Below are positions 17,966 through 27,425 of a stretch of DNA of 64,000 nucleotides, piece by piece. The stretch is taken from NCBI RefSeq assembly GCF_027924565.1, contig NZ_AP027041.1, positions 3,658,001 to 3,722,000 of the forward strand. Reading direction: 5' to 3'. The position numbers were made by a program, and so were the translations under genes. Every line of letters starts with the position of its first letter. Positions within the stretch are counted from its first letter, which is position 1. The notes below the pieces were generated by a model, which saw only the letters and a program-made list of their open reading frames with translations, searched no databases and had not been told where the DNA came from. This DNA is from Lysobacter auxotrophicus. Lineage in GTDB: Bacteria > Pseudomonadota > Gammaproteobacteria > Xanthomonadales > Xanthomonadaceae.

Positions 17966-19459
17966 ATGTTCATCCTCAACCAGTCTTCCTATCCCACCCA
18001 TGCCTTCCCGCCGCGCATCCAACGCGCGGCGGAAGAGCTGGCCAAGAACGTCCAAGTCACCGACATCATTGCGGGCACGTCCTGTCTGACTGCACTTTCG
18101 ATTGCGCTGAGTCCCCTTGTCGACTGGCGGCATCCGTTGTCCGGGCAGATCCGCCCGTGCGTTCTCTATCAGGCGATTGCTGCGATTTCCGGGGATCGCA
18201 AGTCCTCGGCCGAAGCCGAGCTCTGTGCCCCGCTTTACGCCCACGACATCGAGGTCATCGAACAGGAAGACGACCACGAGGACGCATACAAGAAGGCGTA
18301 CGCACGTTGGGCTGCCCTCCACAAGCGGGTGCTCGGTCAGTACGCGAAACTGGTCGAAGCGGGCGAGGTCGCCGAGGCGGAGGCCCGTCTTTCGGCGATC
18401 GAAGCTCAGGAGCCTGCCCGGAACAGGGCGCACCGCTTCATCTACACCGATGTCAACAAGCGCTCCATCTTTGAGGCGCTCGACGGCAACGGAAAGGCCA
18501 TGGCCCTTTTGACGGACGAAGGGCAGACCCTGCTTTCCAGCACAGTGATGCGCCACTACGGCTTCCTCAATAGTGCCTGGGATGGCAAGAAGCTGCTGTC
18601 GCTCGATCGCGCCGAGCACAAACATCTCGTCGCCCGAGATTCGCGACTGACCATCAGCTTCATGATCCAGCCGGACGTGCTGGCGGAGTTCTTCGCTAAG
18701 CGAGGCAAGATCGTGCAGTCCTCCGGCTTCTGCGCCCGCTTCTTGTTCTCGCGGTCTCCCTCGATCCAAGGGCGCCGCGAGCCGAAGCTCAACCAGCCGC
18801 TTGAGCACCTTCTGCCCTTCCATGCGCGTTTTCGCGAGCTGCTCCTGGCCTATAAGGAGATGCTCCAGTCCGGACGCGTGAGCCGGGACGTCCTTGAGTT
18901 TGATGAGCAGGCGAAGGTTCTGTGGCTTCAGATCGCCGGCAACGTCGAGGCCAGCTTCCAGCCTGGCCAGTTTCTCCACGACATCAGCGACTTCGGCAAC
19001 AAGTACATGGACATCGTCGGCCGCATTGCCTGCCTCCTGCACTACTTCGAGCTCGACACCTCCCGCCTCCCGGCTGACCCCGAGGCTCGTGCCCGTGCTA
19101 TTGGCTCCATTTCCCGCGACACCCTCTCCCGGGCAGAAACGATCGCTGGGTGGCACATGAACGAGTACAAGCAGCTCTTTTCGCCGCCGCTGCAGCGCGC
19201 TCCCGAGGAGATGGACGCCGACAGCGTCTACGCCTATCTGTATCGGACCTTCTATCTTCGGGGGGTTGGAGAAGTACCGAAGAACCACGTTCGCCAGTAC
19301 TGCGGCGTGCGCAACAGCAGCCGGCTCCATAGCGCCCTCCAGATTCTGGCGGGACGCAAGGCAGTGTGGGTCAGGCCGGTGGTGTACGGGGACAGCAAGA
19401 AGCCGAAGGACTCCATTGCGCTCAACATGCAGTACTTCAATTCCTGCCCGATCTGCTGA
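17966..19459 (+). CDS. DUF3987 (YfjI-like) protein
   Basis: The 497-residue protein matches the DUF3987 family often found in prophage-like elements beside AlpA regulators: an N-terminal ISGDRKSS nucleotide-binding-like loop, a YTDVNKRSIFEALDGNGKAM segment, LLTDEGQTLL, LLSLDRAEHKHLVARDSRL and SFMIQPDVLAEFF. The family is thought to be primase/helicase-like, but no activity is proven. The ATG at 17966 lies just after the previous stop; an upstream open frame is only a shadow. The gene ends at a strong terminator. Confidence 0.8.
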   Translation: MFILNQSSYPTHAFPPRIQRAAEELAKNVQVTDIIAGTSCLTALSIALSPLVDWRHPLSGQIRPCVLYQAIAAISGDRKSSAEAELCAPLYAHDIEVIEQEDDHEDAYKKAYARWAALHKRVLGQYAKLVEAGEVAEAEARLSAIEAQEPARNRAHRFIYTDVNKRSIFEALDGNGKAMALLTDEGQTLLSSTVMRHYGFLNSAWDGKKLLSLDRAEHKHLVARDSRLTISFMIQPDVLAEFFAKRGKIVQSSGFCARFLFSRSPSIQGRREPKLNQPLEHLLPFHARFRELLLAYKEMLQSGRVSRDVLEFDEQAKVLWLQIAGNVEASFQPGQFLHDISDFGNKYMDIVGRIACLLHYFELDTSRLPADPEARARAIGSISRDTLSRAETIAGWHMNEYKQLFSPPLQRAPEEMDADSVYAYLYRTFYLRGVGEVPKNHVRQYCGVRNSSRLHSALQILAGRKAVWVRPVVYGDSKKPKDSIALNMQYFNSCPIC

Positions 19460-19481
19460 TCGAACCGCCAGTCCACGACCC

Positions 19482-19520
19482 AGCCCGCCGGCCCGCAAGA
19501 ACCGGCGGGCTTTCTCGTTT
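19482..19520 (+). terminator. Intrinsic terminator after DUF3987 gene
   Basis: A 10-bp perfect GC-rich stem (19482-19491 with 19502-19511) is followed by TTCTCGTTT. It ends the plus-strand run 15843-19459. Confidence 0.75.
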
Positions 19521-19699
19521 CAGGGTCGCAGACGACCTTGAAGATTTTGAACGATCTTCCCACTCGGACGGGGGAATTGATGACACGACCATCGAGCGAA
19601 CCGCTTACCGCCTCGCGGTCTCTCGGCCCCTATTCCGCCAATTTTCGCCCTCTCCTGAAAGCTGCACGCGACGACGGGGCAATCGTTGACGGTTTCAAC

Positions 19700-20920
19700 C
19701 TATTGCTGCCGTTCCAGCACCAAGCGGGTGAATGCGTCGACATCGAACAACCATTGCCGCTGCTCAGCGTTATAAGTGTCGTGCAGACCACGGGGCAGAA
19801 CTAGCTGCAGATGTTTGGCCTGCATTTCGCTGGTCTGGTTGACGCTGATTGCGGTTTCCAGAGTGAGCAGATGCTTTTCTTCGATCCGGTCGGCCTCAGC
19901 CAGCACTTGCCGCCAGCGATCCTTGCAGGTGCTCTTGACCGCGAGCATGGAAAGGCGCAAAGGATCAAATCCGCTGTCGTGGTATTCGTTCTGCCCCGGG
20001 AAGAGGAAATCAGGTTTGGATCTGTTTTCGGTAATGGCCGTGCGCTTGTACCGGATTCCCAGCGAGGCCAGGACAACCTCCATGTGATTTTCCAGGGCCA
20101 GACCGACCCGACTTTTGCGCCGGTTCTGCACAGACAGGGAGAACTGGATGAAGTCCTCGATCTGGTCGCCACTGAAACCCTGCGCCAGCCTCTCTCCAAT
20201 CAGATGGCGTTCCAGAGTGCGGAACAGGATTTCCTCGCGCTCCATCCAGGCCATGAGCGCCGCGTCCGGGTCGTCACGTGGATCGATCTCCGCGAGTGTC
20301 TCCCGTGCGTAAGCTGAGAAATCCAGCGTCTTGGGGAACCTTCCGCCGAAGCGCGCCAGCATGGTTTCGAGATAGCTTTCTTCCCGCTGCTCCACCTCGA
20401 TACCAATGCTTTCGAGAATGATGGTTGCTGCGAAACCAACCTTGTCGTTCTCGCCTTCGAGTTCGGAACGCACGGAAAAATTTAGAAGCCCCTCATCGTC
20501 GAAACCGAATAGCCATTCGATCTGGTTCACCGCGCTCGAACCGTTGGCGGCAATCACGACCAGCAGCCCCTCATCACGTCGCTTCGCTATAAGCAGCAGA
20601 TCCCCTTCACCGCCCTTCTCTGAAACTGTAGTGGTCGGAAAATAGAAGCGGTACTCGGCAGAACGGAGAGGCTGGTTCTCGCGGCTGTCGTACAGCGTCA
20701 GGAAAGCGTCCTCAATGATCGGTTCGTCACTCTGGTCGTCCAGGTAGATGAACCGCGCAGGCAATCGGGTACGCCCGGATGGGCGTCCCATGAAAGCCAG
20801 CATGTCCTTCGTGGCGTTGTATTCGTGCTGGTTCGATCGCGTCGTATCGGCCTCGACGGCCGACAATCGCTTGACCGCCACGCCTTCAAAATACTCTGAC
20901 AGGTAGCCGCGCTTCACCAC
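19700..20920 (-). CDS. EcoRII-type type II restriction endonuclease
   Basis: The C-terminal half of this 406-residue protein shows the EcoRII catalytic domain: NRRKSRVGLALENHMEVVL, KPDFLFPG, YHD and AVKSTCKDRWRQVL, including the Lys and Arg of the active site. The cognate methylase and Vsr next to it fit a CCWGG-like target. The first ~190 residues differ from the EcoRII effector-binding domain; that domain is instead encoded as a separate protein at 24372-24797. This is the last gene of the minus-strand operon and follows vsr without a gap. Confidence 0.85.
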   Translation of the reverse strand: MVKRGYLSEYFEGVAVKRLSAVEADTTRSNQHEYNATKDMLAFMGRPSGRTRLPARFIYLDDQSDEPIIEDAFLTLYDSRENQPLRSAEYRFYFPTTTVSEKGGEGDLLLIAKRRDEGLLVVIAANGSSAVNQIEWLFGFDDEGLLNFSVRSELEGENDKVGFAATIILESIGIEVEQREESYLETMLARFGGRFPKTLDFSAYARETLAEIDPRDDPDAALMAWMEREEILFRTLERHLIGERLAQGFSGDQIEDFIQFSLSVQNRRKSRVGLALENHMEVVLASLGIRYKRTAITENRSKPDFLFPGQNEYHDSGFDPLRLSMLAVKSTCKDRWRQVLAEADRIEEKHLLTLETAISVNQTSEMQAKHLQLVLPRGLHDTYNAEQRQWLFDVDAFTRLVLERQQ

Positions 20921-21355
20921 TTAGCTCTTTATCTCGCAGAGTTCATCATTGGACCGGAGCCATTCTGACAATCGCTGCACGGCGACGGCGGGATCCGTCC
21001 GAATGGCGCACTCCCAAACCGTACCCACGCGCCAGCCCGCCTCGAGCAGCGCAGCCAGATGCTTTTGGTCGTTCTCACGATTGCGGCCGATCTTGGTTCG
21101 CCAGAACTCCTGCCGGGTCCCAGGCTGTTTGAAAAGCCGGCAGTCATGGCCGTGCCAGAAACAGCCGTGCACGAACACTACCGCACCGTATCGCGGCAAC
21201 ACGACATCCGGGTTGCCCGGCAGCCTTCGTTGATGGAGCCTGTAGCGGAAGCCGAGCGCATGCAGCCCGCGGCGGACGGCAAGCTCCGGCTTCGTATCCT
21301 TGCCACGGATGCCGGACATCATCCGGCTGCGCGTGGCCTGGTCCACGATGTCCAT
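20921..21355 (-). CDS. vsr: Very short patch repair endonuclease Vsr
   Basis: Vsr nicks next to T:G mismatches that arise when 5-methylcytosine deaminates in Dcm-type sites. The 144-residue protein contains the family core (MSGIRGKDTKPELAVRRGLH, then NPDVVLPRYGAVVFVHGCFW and HGHDC) with the catalytic Asp and zinc-binding Cys/His residues. It lies 5 bp after the cytosine methylase and directly before the endonuclease. Confidence 0.95.
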   Translation of the reverse strand: MDIVDQATRSRMMSGIRGKDTKPELAVRRGLHALGFRYRLHQRRLPGNPDVVLPRYGAVVFVHGCFWHGHDCRLFKQPGTRQEFWRTKIGRNRENDQKHLAALLEAGWRVGTVWECAIRTDPAVAVQRLSEWLRSNDELCEIKS

Positions 21356-21360
21356 GCGGC

Positions 21361-22599
21361 TCAGGCGGCCAGCAGCGACTTCTGCCGGGCCAGCTCGGGA
21401 TCGATCAGTTCCATGATGCGCGGCTTCATCACACGGGCAACCTCGCGCATGACCGGCATGACCACGCTGTTGCCGAACTGCTTGTAGGCCTGCGTGTCGC
21501 TGACCGGAATGATGAAATCTTCAGGGAAGCCCATCAGACGGGCGCACTCGCGCGGTGTCAGCCGACGTGGGCGCTTGCGTGGACCTTGGGACACGAGGAT
21601 CTCCGAGCCGTCCTTGTAGTAGCGGGCCGACAGCGTGCGCGACACGCTGTCCGGGCCGACCAGCCCGAACCCGAAACCGTTGCCGGCGGCGCGGTGCTTC
21701 TCCGCGTAGGCCTGCAAATAGGCCCAGAGCTTCGGGGTGAGCGTGTAGCGGTCGTCGACCTTGGCCTTCGGCCCGACGGTGTAATGCCCCTCCGGTTCCT
21801 CGCTTCCGTCCTGCGGGTGCAGGATGCCCTTCATCCTCGGCTTGTGCTCCGGCAAATACATGTCGTCGAAGGTGAAATCGGTCTTGTCGCGGAAGCCGAC
21901 GATCAGGATGCGCTCGCGGTGCTGCGGCACGAAGTGCGCGCCATCCACAACCTTGCAGGTGATGTGGTAGCCAAGCTCCTCCTCCAGGACCTTCTTGATG
22001 ACCCGGAAGGTGTTGCCTTTGTCGTGGCTGACGAGATTCTTGACGTTCTCCAGCAGGAACGCCGCCGGACGCTTGGCTGCAATGATGCGAGCCACGTCGA
22101 AGAAGAGGGTGCCTTGGGTCTCGTCGGCAAATCCGTGGGCGCGGCCCAGCGCGTTCTTCTTTGATACGCCAGCGATGCTGAAAGGCTGGCAGGGGAAGCC
22201 AGCTAGCAGCACGTCATGAGCCGGAATGTCGCGCTCGTCCACCTTGGTGATATCGCCCTCCAGGGCGTGGGCCGACTCCGGGAAGTTGGCCAGGTAGGTC
22301 TTCTGCGCGTAGGAGTTCCACTCGCTGGTGAACATGCAGCGCCCGCCGTGAGCCTCGAAGGCCATGCGGATGCCCCCGATACCTGCAAACAGGTCAATGA
22401 AGCGGAAGTCGCAGTCTCCCGACTCATTGGCCAAGGGCAACAGGCGCTGGCGGATCGCGTCAGCAGCATATGGCGGCGGGTCGGTCTCCCCGACCTCCCA
22501 GCGCCGCAGGGTTCGGGTCGTGATGCCTAAGGCCTGGGCCAACTCTGTCTGGTTGTAGCGACCCCGGAGGGCAGTCAGAAGCTGGCGGGCGTCTTGCAT
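21361..22599 (-). CDS. DNA cytosine-5 methyltransferase, Dcm/EcoRII type with N-terminal HTH
   Basis: The 412-residue enzyme has motif I FAGIGG (71-76), the catalytic PCQPFS with C137, ENV (184-186) and the [11 protein letters not shown] motif. Residues 5-40 form an Xre-like HTH ([20 protein letters not shown]), as in several EcoRII-type methylases that repress their own gene. Its pairing with Vsr and the EcoRII-type endonuclease suggests C5 methylation in a CCWGG-like site. A gap of about 90 bp separates it from the sigma-like gene upstream on the same strand, so an internal promoter is possible. Confidence 0.92.
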   Translation of the reverse strand: MQDARQLLTALRGRYNQTELAQALGITTRTLRRWEVGETDPPPYAADAIRQRLLPLANESGDCDFRFIDLFAGIGGIRMAFEAHGGRCMFTSEWNSYAQKTYLANFPESAHALEGDITKVDERDIPAHDVLLAGFPCQPFSIAGVSKKNALGRAHGFADETQGTLFFDVARIIAAKRPAAFLLENVKNLVSHDKGNTFRVIKKVLEEELGYHITCKVVDGAHFVPQHRERILIVGFRDKTDFTFDDMYLPEHKPRMKGILHPQDGSEEPEGHYTVGPKAKVDDRYTLTPKLWAYLQAYAEKHRAAGNGFGFGLVGPDSVSRTLSARYYKDGSEILVSQGPRKRPRRLTPRECARLMGFPEDFIIPVSDTQAYKQFGNSVVMPVMREVARVMKPRIMELIDPELARQKSLLAA

Positions 22600-22691
22600 G
22601 GGCGACCTCGGCGGCGGGACGGAATGCGGACAGTATGTCCGATTTTCATCTCACACGCTGCGAATCAGCCCGCCCGCTGGGGTAAGGGCAG

Positions 22692-24368
22692 TCAGTGGAC
22701 GCTTCGGAAACCCCGGAGCCTTATGAGACCAGGCGCAGAGGACTGAGAGATGCTCGAAGGGACGACTTGGGGCCGAGCCTTCCTTCCCGACCGCCGGCCG
22801 CCGGGGTACTCGTCCAGCACAGCCCACAGGATTTCAGTTCCAACGCCGCTGGATGGAAGCGGGATGCCCCACTTCAGAGAAGTCTGTACCTGGAAGCTGC
22901 CGAAGCTTCCGTGGCTGCTGGCGTAGAAATCAGCAGCCTCTCGCCAGTAGCGAAGGAAATTTGGCTGAAGCAAGGCTTTGGCCGTTGAGAAATCCCCATC
23001 CACAAGCTGGTCGTTGAGAGCGGTCAACATGATCGACTCTTCACGTTTGACCGACGGACCATAGGTGCCGAGCGCGAGGGCAGTCTGCTCCAGCGTGGGC
23101 CGTGATGCCCTGAGCACAGCTATCCGCATTCTGAAAATGTCGGCAGCACGCGCGGTAATGCTGTTCGCACGAATGATTTTCTCGACGATTAGAGGCAATG
23201 CCTCTACAAATTCCTCGGCCGAATCCGGGTCATGCTCCGGAAGAATCTCCAGATTCATCGCCTTCGCGTAGGCGAAAAAATCGATCGATCCATCGATGGA
23301 AATGGATGCTCTTAGAAGAGAAGCCACCTTCCGAAGATTTTTTCCGGAGCGTGTATGAGGTGACGGGCCCGCGCCGCTCCTGAAGGAATCCCAGAGGTCG
23401 CCCAAGGTCGTCAGGCCGTGGTTCGCCAGATCCGTAGCTGGTTCGCCCAGTGGAATCGAATGAAGCGGAACCGACCGGAGATGCTGGCTCAGCGGCAAGA
23501 AGAGGCCAGGGTCGAGCTTCATCTGGGCACGCAAGACCTCCGGAATGGAAGCCTTGCTGGTAAGGATGGTCAAGATAAGCGGCAAATGGGGAAAGAGGAG
23601 TTCTGCCGGGACATCCCATGCGGTCTGAAGTCCGTCCAGGAAATCGGGAAAATTGATCTCCTCCTTTGCGCCAAACCACTCGGATGCACGCTTCCAATAG
23701 CCTGTAAAGCTTGTCCGCAGCGAGATGCCAAGCTTGCGTTGCCGACCGAGTACGAAGGCCGAAAGTAGCAACTGGATGAGCTTTGCTTCCTTTTGCCGGA
23801 TTCTTTCGCGTGTTACCTGGACAGGAGACGCGGTCGCCACCTGCTCCAGCGTCATGCGCTCTTCCGGGAACCGGAGGATCCGCCCAGTAAGGATCAACCT
23901 GTCCGTCTCGGATCCTCGTGTCTCAAGGATCGCTTTGATGACTTCAGGGATTGACGAAACAAATTCCTCTCCATTGGTCACATCGCACTTTGGAAAAAGA
24001 GGACCAAAGGGCGACTGTGGCGCAACGGGGCCAACGAAAGGCTCATCCGTGCTGCTCGCCGAATCTGGGCCTTCGCCAACTGGAGAGATCGGCGGAAGCC
24101 CATTGAACTCACTCCAGTCAACAAAGCCATAGTCATCAACCATGAGCGAAAGCGCATCCAGCCTTCGCTGAATGACATCGGCGTCATCACGCCGAAGCCC
24201 CACGATCATCCTGAGTGTGCGAGGCTCGATTTCAAGCCTTCCAAGCAGCGAACCAAGCGTTCCGAGTCCTACGCTCTGCAGGACCTCTGCCAGATCGCCA
24301 ATCCCAATCTTGGACACAGGGAGGGAATGAAGCGAATTATCCAGCCGATAGAAGAGCGAATGACTCAT
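22692..24368 (-). CDS. Protein with duplicated sigma region 4-like and alpha-CTD-like domains
   Basis: The 558-residue protein is built from two similar halves. Each begins with a helix-hairpin-helix segment like the RNA polymerase alpha C-terminal domain (VGLGTLGSLL near 33-42; HGLTTLGDL in the second half). Each then has EEFV(S/E) followed by a sigma-region-4-like helix-turn-helix: MTLEQVATASPVQVTRERIR in the first half and a more degenerate PTLEQTALALGTYGPSVKRE in the second. Both copies end with a (G/R)YW(K/R)(R/E)A(S/A)(E/D)(W/F) motif. This suggests DNA binding, perhaps recognition of DNA by the defence operon or a transcription role. Function is inference. It is 3 bp downstream of the EcoRII-N gene. 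Confidence 0.65.
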   Translation of the reverse strand: MSHSLFYRLDNSLHSLPVSKIGIGDLAEVLQSVGLGTLGSLLGRLEIEPRTLRMIVGLRRDDADVIQRRLDALSLMVDDYGFVDWSEFNGLPPISPVGEGPDSASSTDEPFVGPVAPQSPFGPLFPKCDVTNGEEFVSSIPEVIKAILETRGSETDRLILTGRILRFPEERMTLEQVATASPVQVTRERIRQKEAKLIQLLLSAFVLGRQRKLGISLRTSFTGYWKRASEWFGAKEEINFPDFLDGLQTAWDVPAELLFPHLPLILTILTSKASIPEVLRAQMKLDPGLFLPLSQHLRSVPLHSIPLGEPATDLANHGLTTLGDLWDSFRSGAGPSPHTRSGKNLRKVASLLRASISIDGSIDFFAYAKAMNLEILPEHDPDSAEEFVEALPLIVEKIIRANSITARAADIFRMRIAVLRASRPTLEQTALALGTYGPSVKREESIMLTALNDQLVDGDFSTAKALLQPNFLRYWREAADFYASSHGSFGSFQVQTSLKWGIPLPSSGVGTEILWAVLDEYPGGRRSGRKARPQVVPSSISQSSAPGLIRLRGFRSVH

Positions 24369-24371
24369 GAC

Positions 24372-24797
24372 TCAATGCACCCGGCGCCATCCCTGAAGAA
24401 CAATCACACCTGGCGGCGAGTCTTCGGCAGGTAACTCTTTTCGCTTCAGAGAAATACGGTATTTGCCGACTTCGTTTGTCGTGGAAAAGAGGAGACTGTC
24501 CCCGGCTTTCGCTCCCATCCTCTTGAAGAATTTCGTCAGATACGTAAGGCGATACTCGTTCCGGGTCCCATGCTCGGCATGGAGACGGTTGTTGTAGTAG
24601 ACATAGCGAAATTTCCACTCATCCCCGAACTCGTCGATGCAAATGATCCAGGCATCCGGGTTTAATATGGCTGGATCCAGCACCGGAAAGAACGCCATCA
24701 ACTCCTTGTCAGCCTTTGGAACAAGGATGCCCGCCTGGTGGCTGCCAGTTGCGCCCACATCGTTTGCGCTGAGTGTTTTGGCGAAAGTTGCTTTCAT
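24372..24797 (-). CDS. Stand-alone EcoRII N-terminal (B3-like) DNA-binding protein
   Basis: The 141-residue product resembles only the effector-binding domain of EcoRII: KTLSANDVGATGSHQAGILV aligns with the EcoRII segment KRLSANDTGATGGHQVGLYI, and WKFRYVYYNNR and LTYLTKFF follow the same order. In EcoRII this domain reads CCWGG. Here it is encoded apart from the nuclease, within the SNF2/HNH/MORC block. It overlaps the SNF2 gene by 4 bp. Confidence 0.75.
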   Translation of the reverse strand: MKATFAKTLSANDVGATGSHQAGILVPKADKELMAFFPVLDPAILNPDAWIICIDEFGDEWKFRYVYYNNRLHAEHGTRNEYRLTYLTKFFKRMGAKAGDSLLFSTTNEVGKYRISLKRKELPAEDSPPGVIVLQGWRRVH

Positions 24798-26623
24798 TTG
24801 CTGACAGGAGAGATGGAAAGTGCGCGACTGAGGTCAGCTGCATCGTCGGCACTGGTCGGAACTGCCTCGGCTCCCAGTTCACGCCTCATCTGAGATCTGT
24901 CCATCATTACCTGCTCGACGGTATCGGCATAGTAGAGGTGATAGACGGTGACTGGATTTTTCTGGCCTCGCCGATGTGCCCGGGCGCTGGCCTGAGCTTC
25001 GAGTGCAGGGTTCCACACCTGGGTGTAGTGGATGACCACGGTTGCAGCGGTAATGTTGAGCCCGGCGCCAGCCGCCCTGGGATTGAGAACTAGAACTGCG
25101 TCCCCGTCGTGTTTCTCGAATTCGTCAACGATTCGCTGTCGATCTTCCTGGGGAGTGGAGCCATTTATGGCGCCCCAGTAGACCGATGCAGGAAGATGCA
25201 TAGCGGACCGGACAATGGGACCGCATGCGTTGAAGTTGGCGAATATCAAAACTTTTCGGTTGTTTGCAAATGACTCCATAACCAGCTCGATAGTGCGCAA
25301 CAGTTTCGGCGTCATTCGCACTGAGCCGGAGCGGCCTCGAAGACTTACAAGCTCCTCCCATTCATCCGACTCCATTCCCCCGCTCACAAGCGCCGGATGC
25401 GCACAAAAAATCTGGAGCTGCCCTGTTGCGACCAATGAACCTGCTTTCGGATACTTGTGGAGGGTCTCTAGCCGCACAGACTCATATTCGCTGGCCAAGT
25501 CAGCATCGAGTTCCAGCGGAACAAGAACATCGGTCCTTTCCGGCAAATCCTGGGCTACGTCTTTCACGCGCCGCTTGAGGATTATTGGCGATGTAATTCT
25601 CGCCAGGGTGCGAGCCGAATCGTCGGTGTCGGAGTAAGAGGCCTCGAAAACGTCCCGTGTACCGAGCAGTCCCGGAATCGCAATATCGGCTAGCGACCAC
25701 AAGTCGAGCAACCTCGTTTCAACTGGCGTACCCGTGACCGGAATGGTGCGTTTCCTGGGAATGTCACTGACGGACTGTCGCCGCTGCGAATCAGGATTCT
25801 TCAGGGCTTGCGCCTCATCGCAAATCAGCCATGACCACTCGACGGCCTTAAACAGGACTAGGTCGTTGACGACCGTGTCGTAGGTAGTGATTACGATCTG
25901 CGCACCAAGCAGGTGGCGCGGGAGCGTGCCCCTTCCGCTGCCGCGATGGATCATCACGGTCAGCGATGGAGAAAATTTTCCGAATTCGCGAACCCAGTTG
26001 GCGATCAGCGTAGTCGGACAAATGACCAATGCAGGAGAGGTTGAATCTGGCGGGTCAAGCAGGAGAAGAGAAATGATCTGCAAGGTCTTTCCCAAGCCCA
26101 TCTCGTCGGCAAGGATGACCCCACCCGTTTTCGACAGGGCATTCCGCATCCATGAAACGCCCTTGTTCTGATATGGATAAAGATTGGCTTGCAGGTTCGG
26201 AACAACTAGAGGCGCGGTCTCACGATCGGCCGCGTCATTGGCGGAAACCAGAACGCTTTCGTCAAGTTCGACCTGGATCTCATCTTTGGCCGTTTGCTGC
26301 AGCTTGAGAACTTCAGGAAACGAAAGCGATTCTGAGTTTGCTCCCGCCAGCACTCTATTGATGACAGGCTGGACATCTTTGGGTAACGGATAGATCAGCC
26401 CATTCCCACATACCCAATTGAATTCGGGCGATGGCGCGGTAAGGAACTGGGTACCGGCGCGCCGCACAAGGCGTGCGCCCAAATTTACGACATAGCCATT
26501 GTTCTCCCGCACGATGGAGAGGACCGGGTCGAGTACGGTAGTGAAAAGGATCCAGCCATCAGGCGGATCCTTTTCAAGAACCGAAAATTCGCGTGGCCAT
26601 GTTTTCGGATCAGGAGCGAGCAT
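24794..26623 (-). CDS. SNF2-family DNA helicase/translocase
   Basis: The 609-residue protein has a full SNF2 motor: Walker A ILADEMGLGKT (~170-180), the DEAQ box (269-272), VTGTPVETRLLDLWSL (motif III) and the C-terminal ARAHRRGQ motif VI. The N-terminal ~145 residues are an unrecognised domain. In bacteria such ATPases move along DNA in defence systems. It overlaps both the HNH gene (14 bp) and the EcoRII-N gene (4 bp), so it is co-translated with them. Confidence 0.92.
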   Translation of the reverse strand: MLAPDPKTWPREFSVLEKDPPDGWILFTTVLDPVLSIVRENNGYVVNLGARLVRRAGTQFLTAPSPEFNWVCGNGLIYPLPKDVQPVINRVLAGANSESLSFPEVLKLQQTAKDEIQVELDESVLVSANDAADRETAPLVVPNLQANLYPYQNKGVSWMRNALSKTGGVILADEMGLGKTLQIISLLLLDPPDSTSPALVICPTTLIANWVREFGKFSPSLTVMIHRGSGRGTLPRHLLGAQIVITTYDTVVNDLVLFKAVEWSWLICDEAQALKNPDSQRRQSVSDIPRKRTIPVTGTPVETRLLDLWSLADIAIPGLLGTRDVFEASYSDTDDSARTLARITSPIILKRRVKDVAQDLPERTDVLVPLELDADLASEYESVRLETLHKYPKAGSLVATGQLQIFCAHPALVSGGMESDEWEELVSLRGRSGSVRMTPKLLRTIELVMESFANNRKVLIFANFNACGPIVRSAMHLPASVYWGAINGSTPQEDRQRIVDEFEKHDGDAVLVLNPRAAGAGLNITAATVVIHYTQVWNPALEAQASARAHRRGQKNPVTVYHLYYADTVEQVMMDRSQMRRELGAEAVPTSADDAADLSRALSISPVSK

Positions 26624-27425
26624 CGACCAGCAGTTCCTTCAGCTCATCAGGCGAAAAGGGGACGGGCTTCCTGGTGTGTATCAGCCGATGGCAGTTAGGA
26701 CACAGGGGGATCAAATCGGAGACAGGATCGTATTGCCTCGGCATTTCGAGCAGGGAAACCGGCTCGAGGTGGTGGACCTCGATGATGTTTCCGCTTTCGC
26801 CAAACGCCTCCAGCGGGCTGAACCCGCAGGCGGCACACTTGTTGCCATGAATGGATAGACAGAGATAGCGGTTTCGGCGGCTTCTTTCGCGCTTCCGTAT
26901 CAGCGTCTCTGTCACTTCACCTTCGATGTCCGGGACTTTGTCAGTCCACTCGTCATAGCCGATGAGTTCGGCCATCGCGGCCATCAAGGGCACCATGATG
27001 GTCTTTGCAGTGTCTGCAACCGCATTGGCACTGTCGTGCTCATCAACATTTCTGACGGTTACTTCGATATTGAAGTCACCGCCGCTGACCACCCAGTCAT
27101 CCAAGCCGTAGCCCGGATTGATTCTCAGGTCATGGGATCGGGCAATTTGCTTCAGCAAGCCACGTGCGGTGGCCTGCTGCTCGTAGTTCGCTGCTTGCAT
27201 TTGCCGGATGCACGGCGTGGAAAAGTCTCCGAATTTCAGGAGAACCAGATGGCGCCGGAGCCCGGAGGGTCTGACAGTGACAATCGGGCCATTGTTTGGC
27301 TCCAGATCGGAGAAATGAGCACGCAGTCCAGTTCTCAAGCCGGCCCTGTCCAGCTTGACTTCAATTCCAGCTCCAATTCCTAGTTCGAGAACCTGCTTGA
27401 GCAGGTTCACCCTGTCCCCTGTCAC
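26610..27425 (-). CDS. HNH endonuclease (McrA-like C-terminus)
   Basis: The last ~75 residues form an HNH module with zinc-binding Cys pairs C197/C200 and C242/C245, the catalytic HH at 218-219 (IIEVHHLEPVSLL) and H246/H250. The first ~180 residues are an unrecognised domain, likely for DNA or partner binding. The GTG start overlaps the MORC gene stop (GTGA). As the only obvious nuclease among the four upstream genes, it is the best candidate to cut DNA for the MORC/SNF2 machine. Confidence 0.88.
   Translation of the reverse strand: MTGDRVNLLKQVLELGIGAGIEVKLDRAGLRTGLRAHFSDLEPNNGPIVTVRPSGLRRHLVLLKFGDFSTPCIRQMQAANYEQQATARGLLKQIARSHDLRINPGYGLDDWVVSGGDFNIEVTVRNVDEHDSANAVADTAKTIMVPLMAAMAELIGYDEWTDKVPDIEGEVTETLIRKRERSRRNRYLCLSIHGNKCAACGFSPLEAFGESGNIIEVHHLEPVSLLEMPRQYDPVSDLIPLCPNCHRLIHTRKPVPFSPDELKELLVDARS

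Noticed and set aside
17861-19498. Minus-strand 545-residue frame opposite the DUF3987 gene
   Set aside because: The DUF3987 reading has recognisable motifs and fits the operon; the opposite frame is an antisense shadow.
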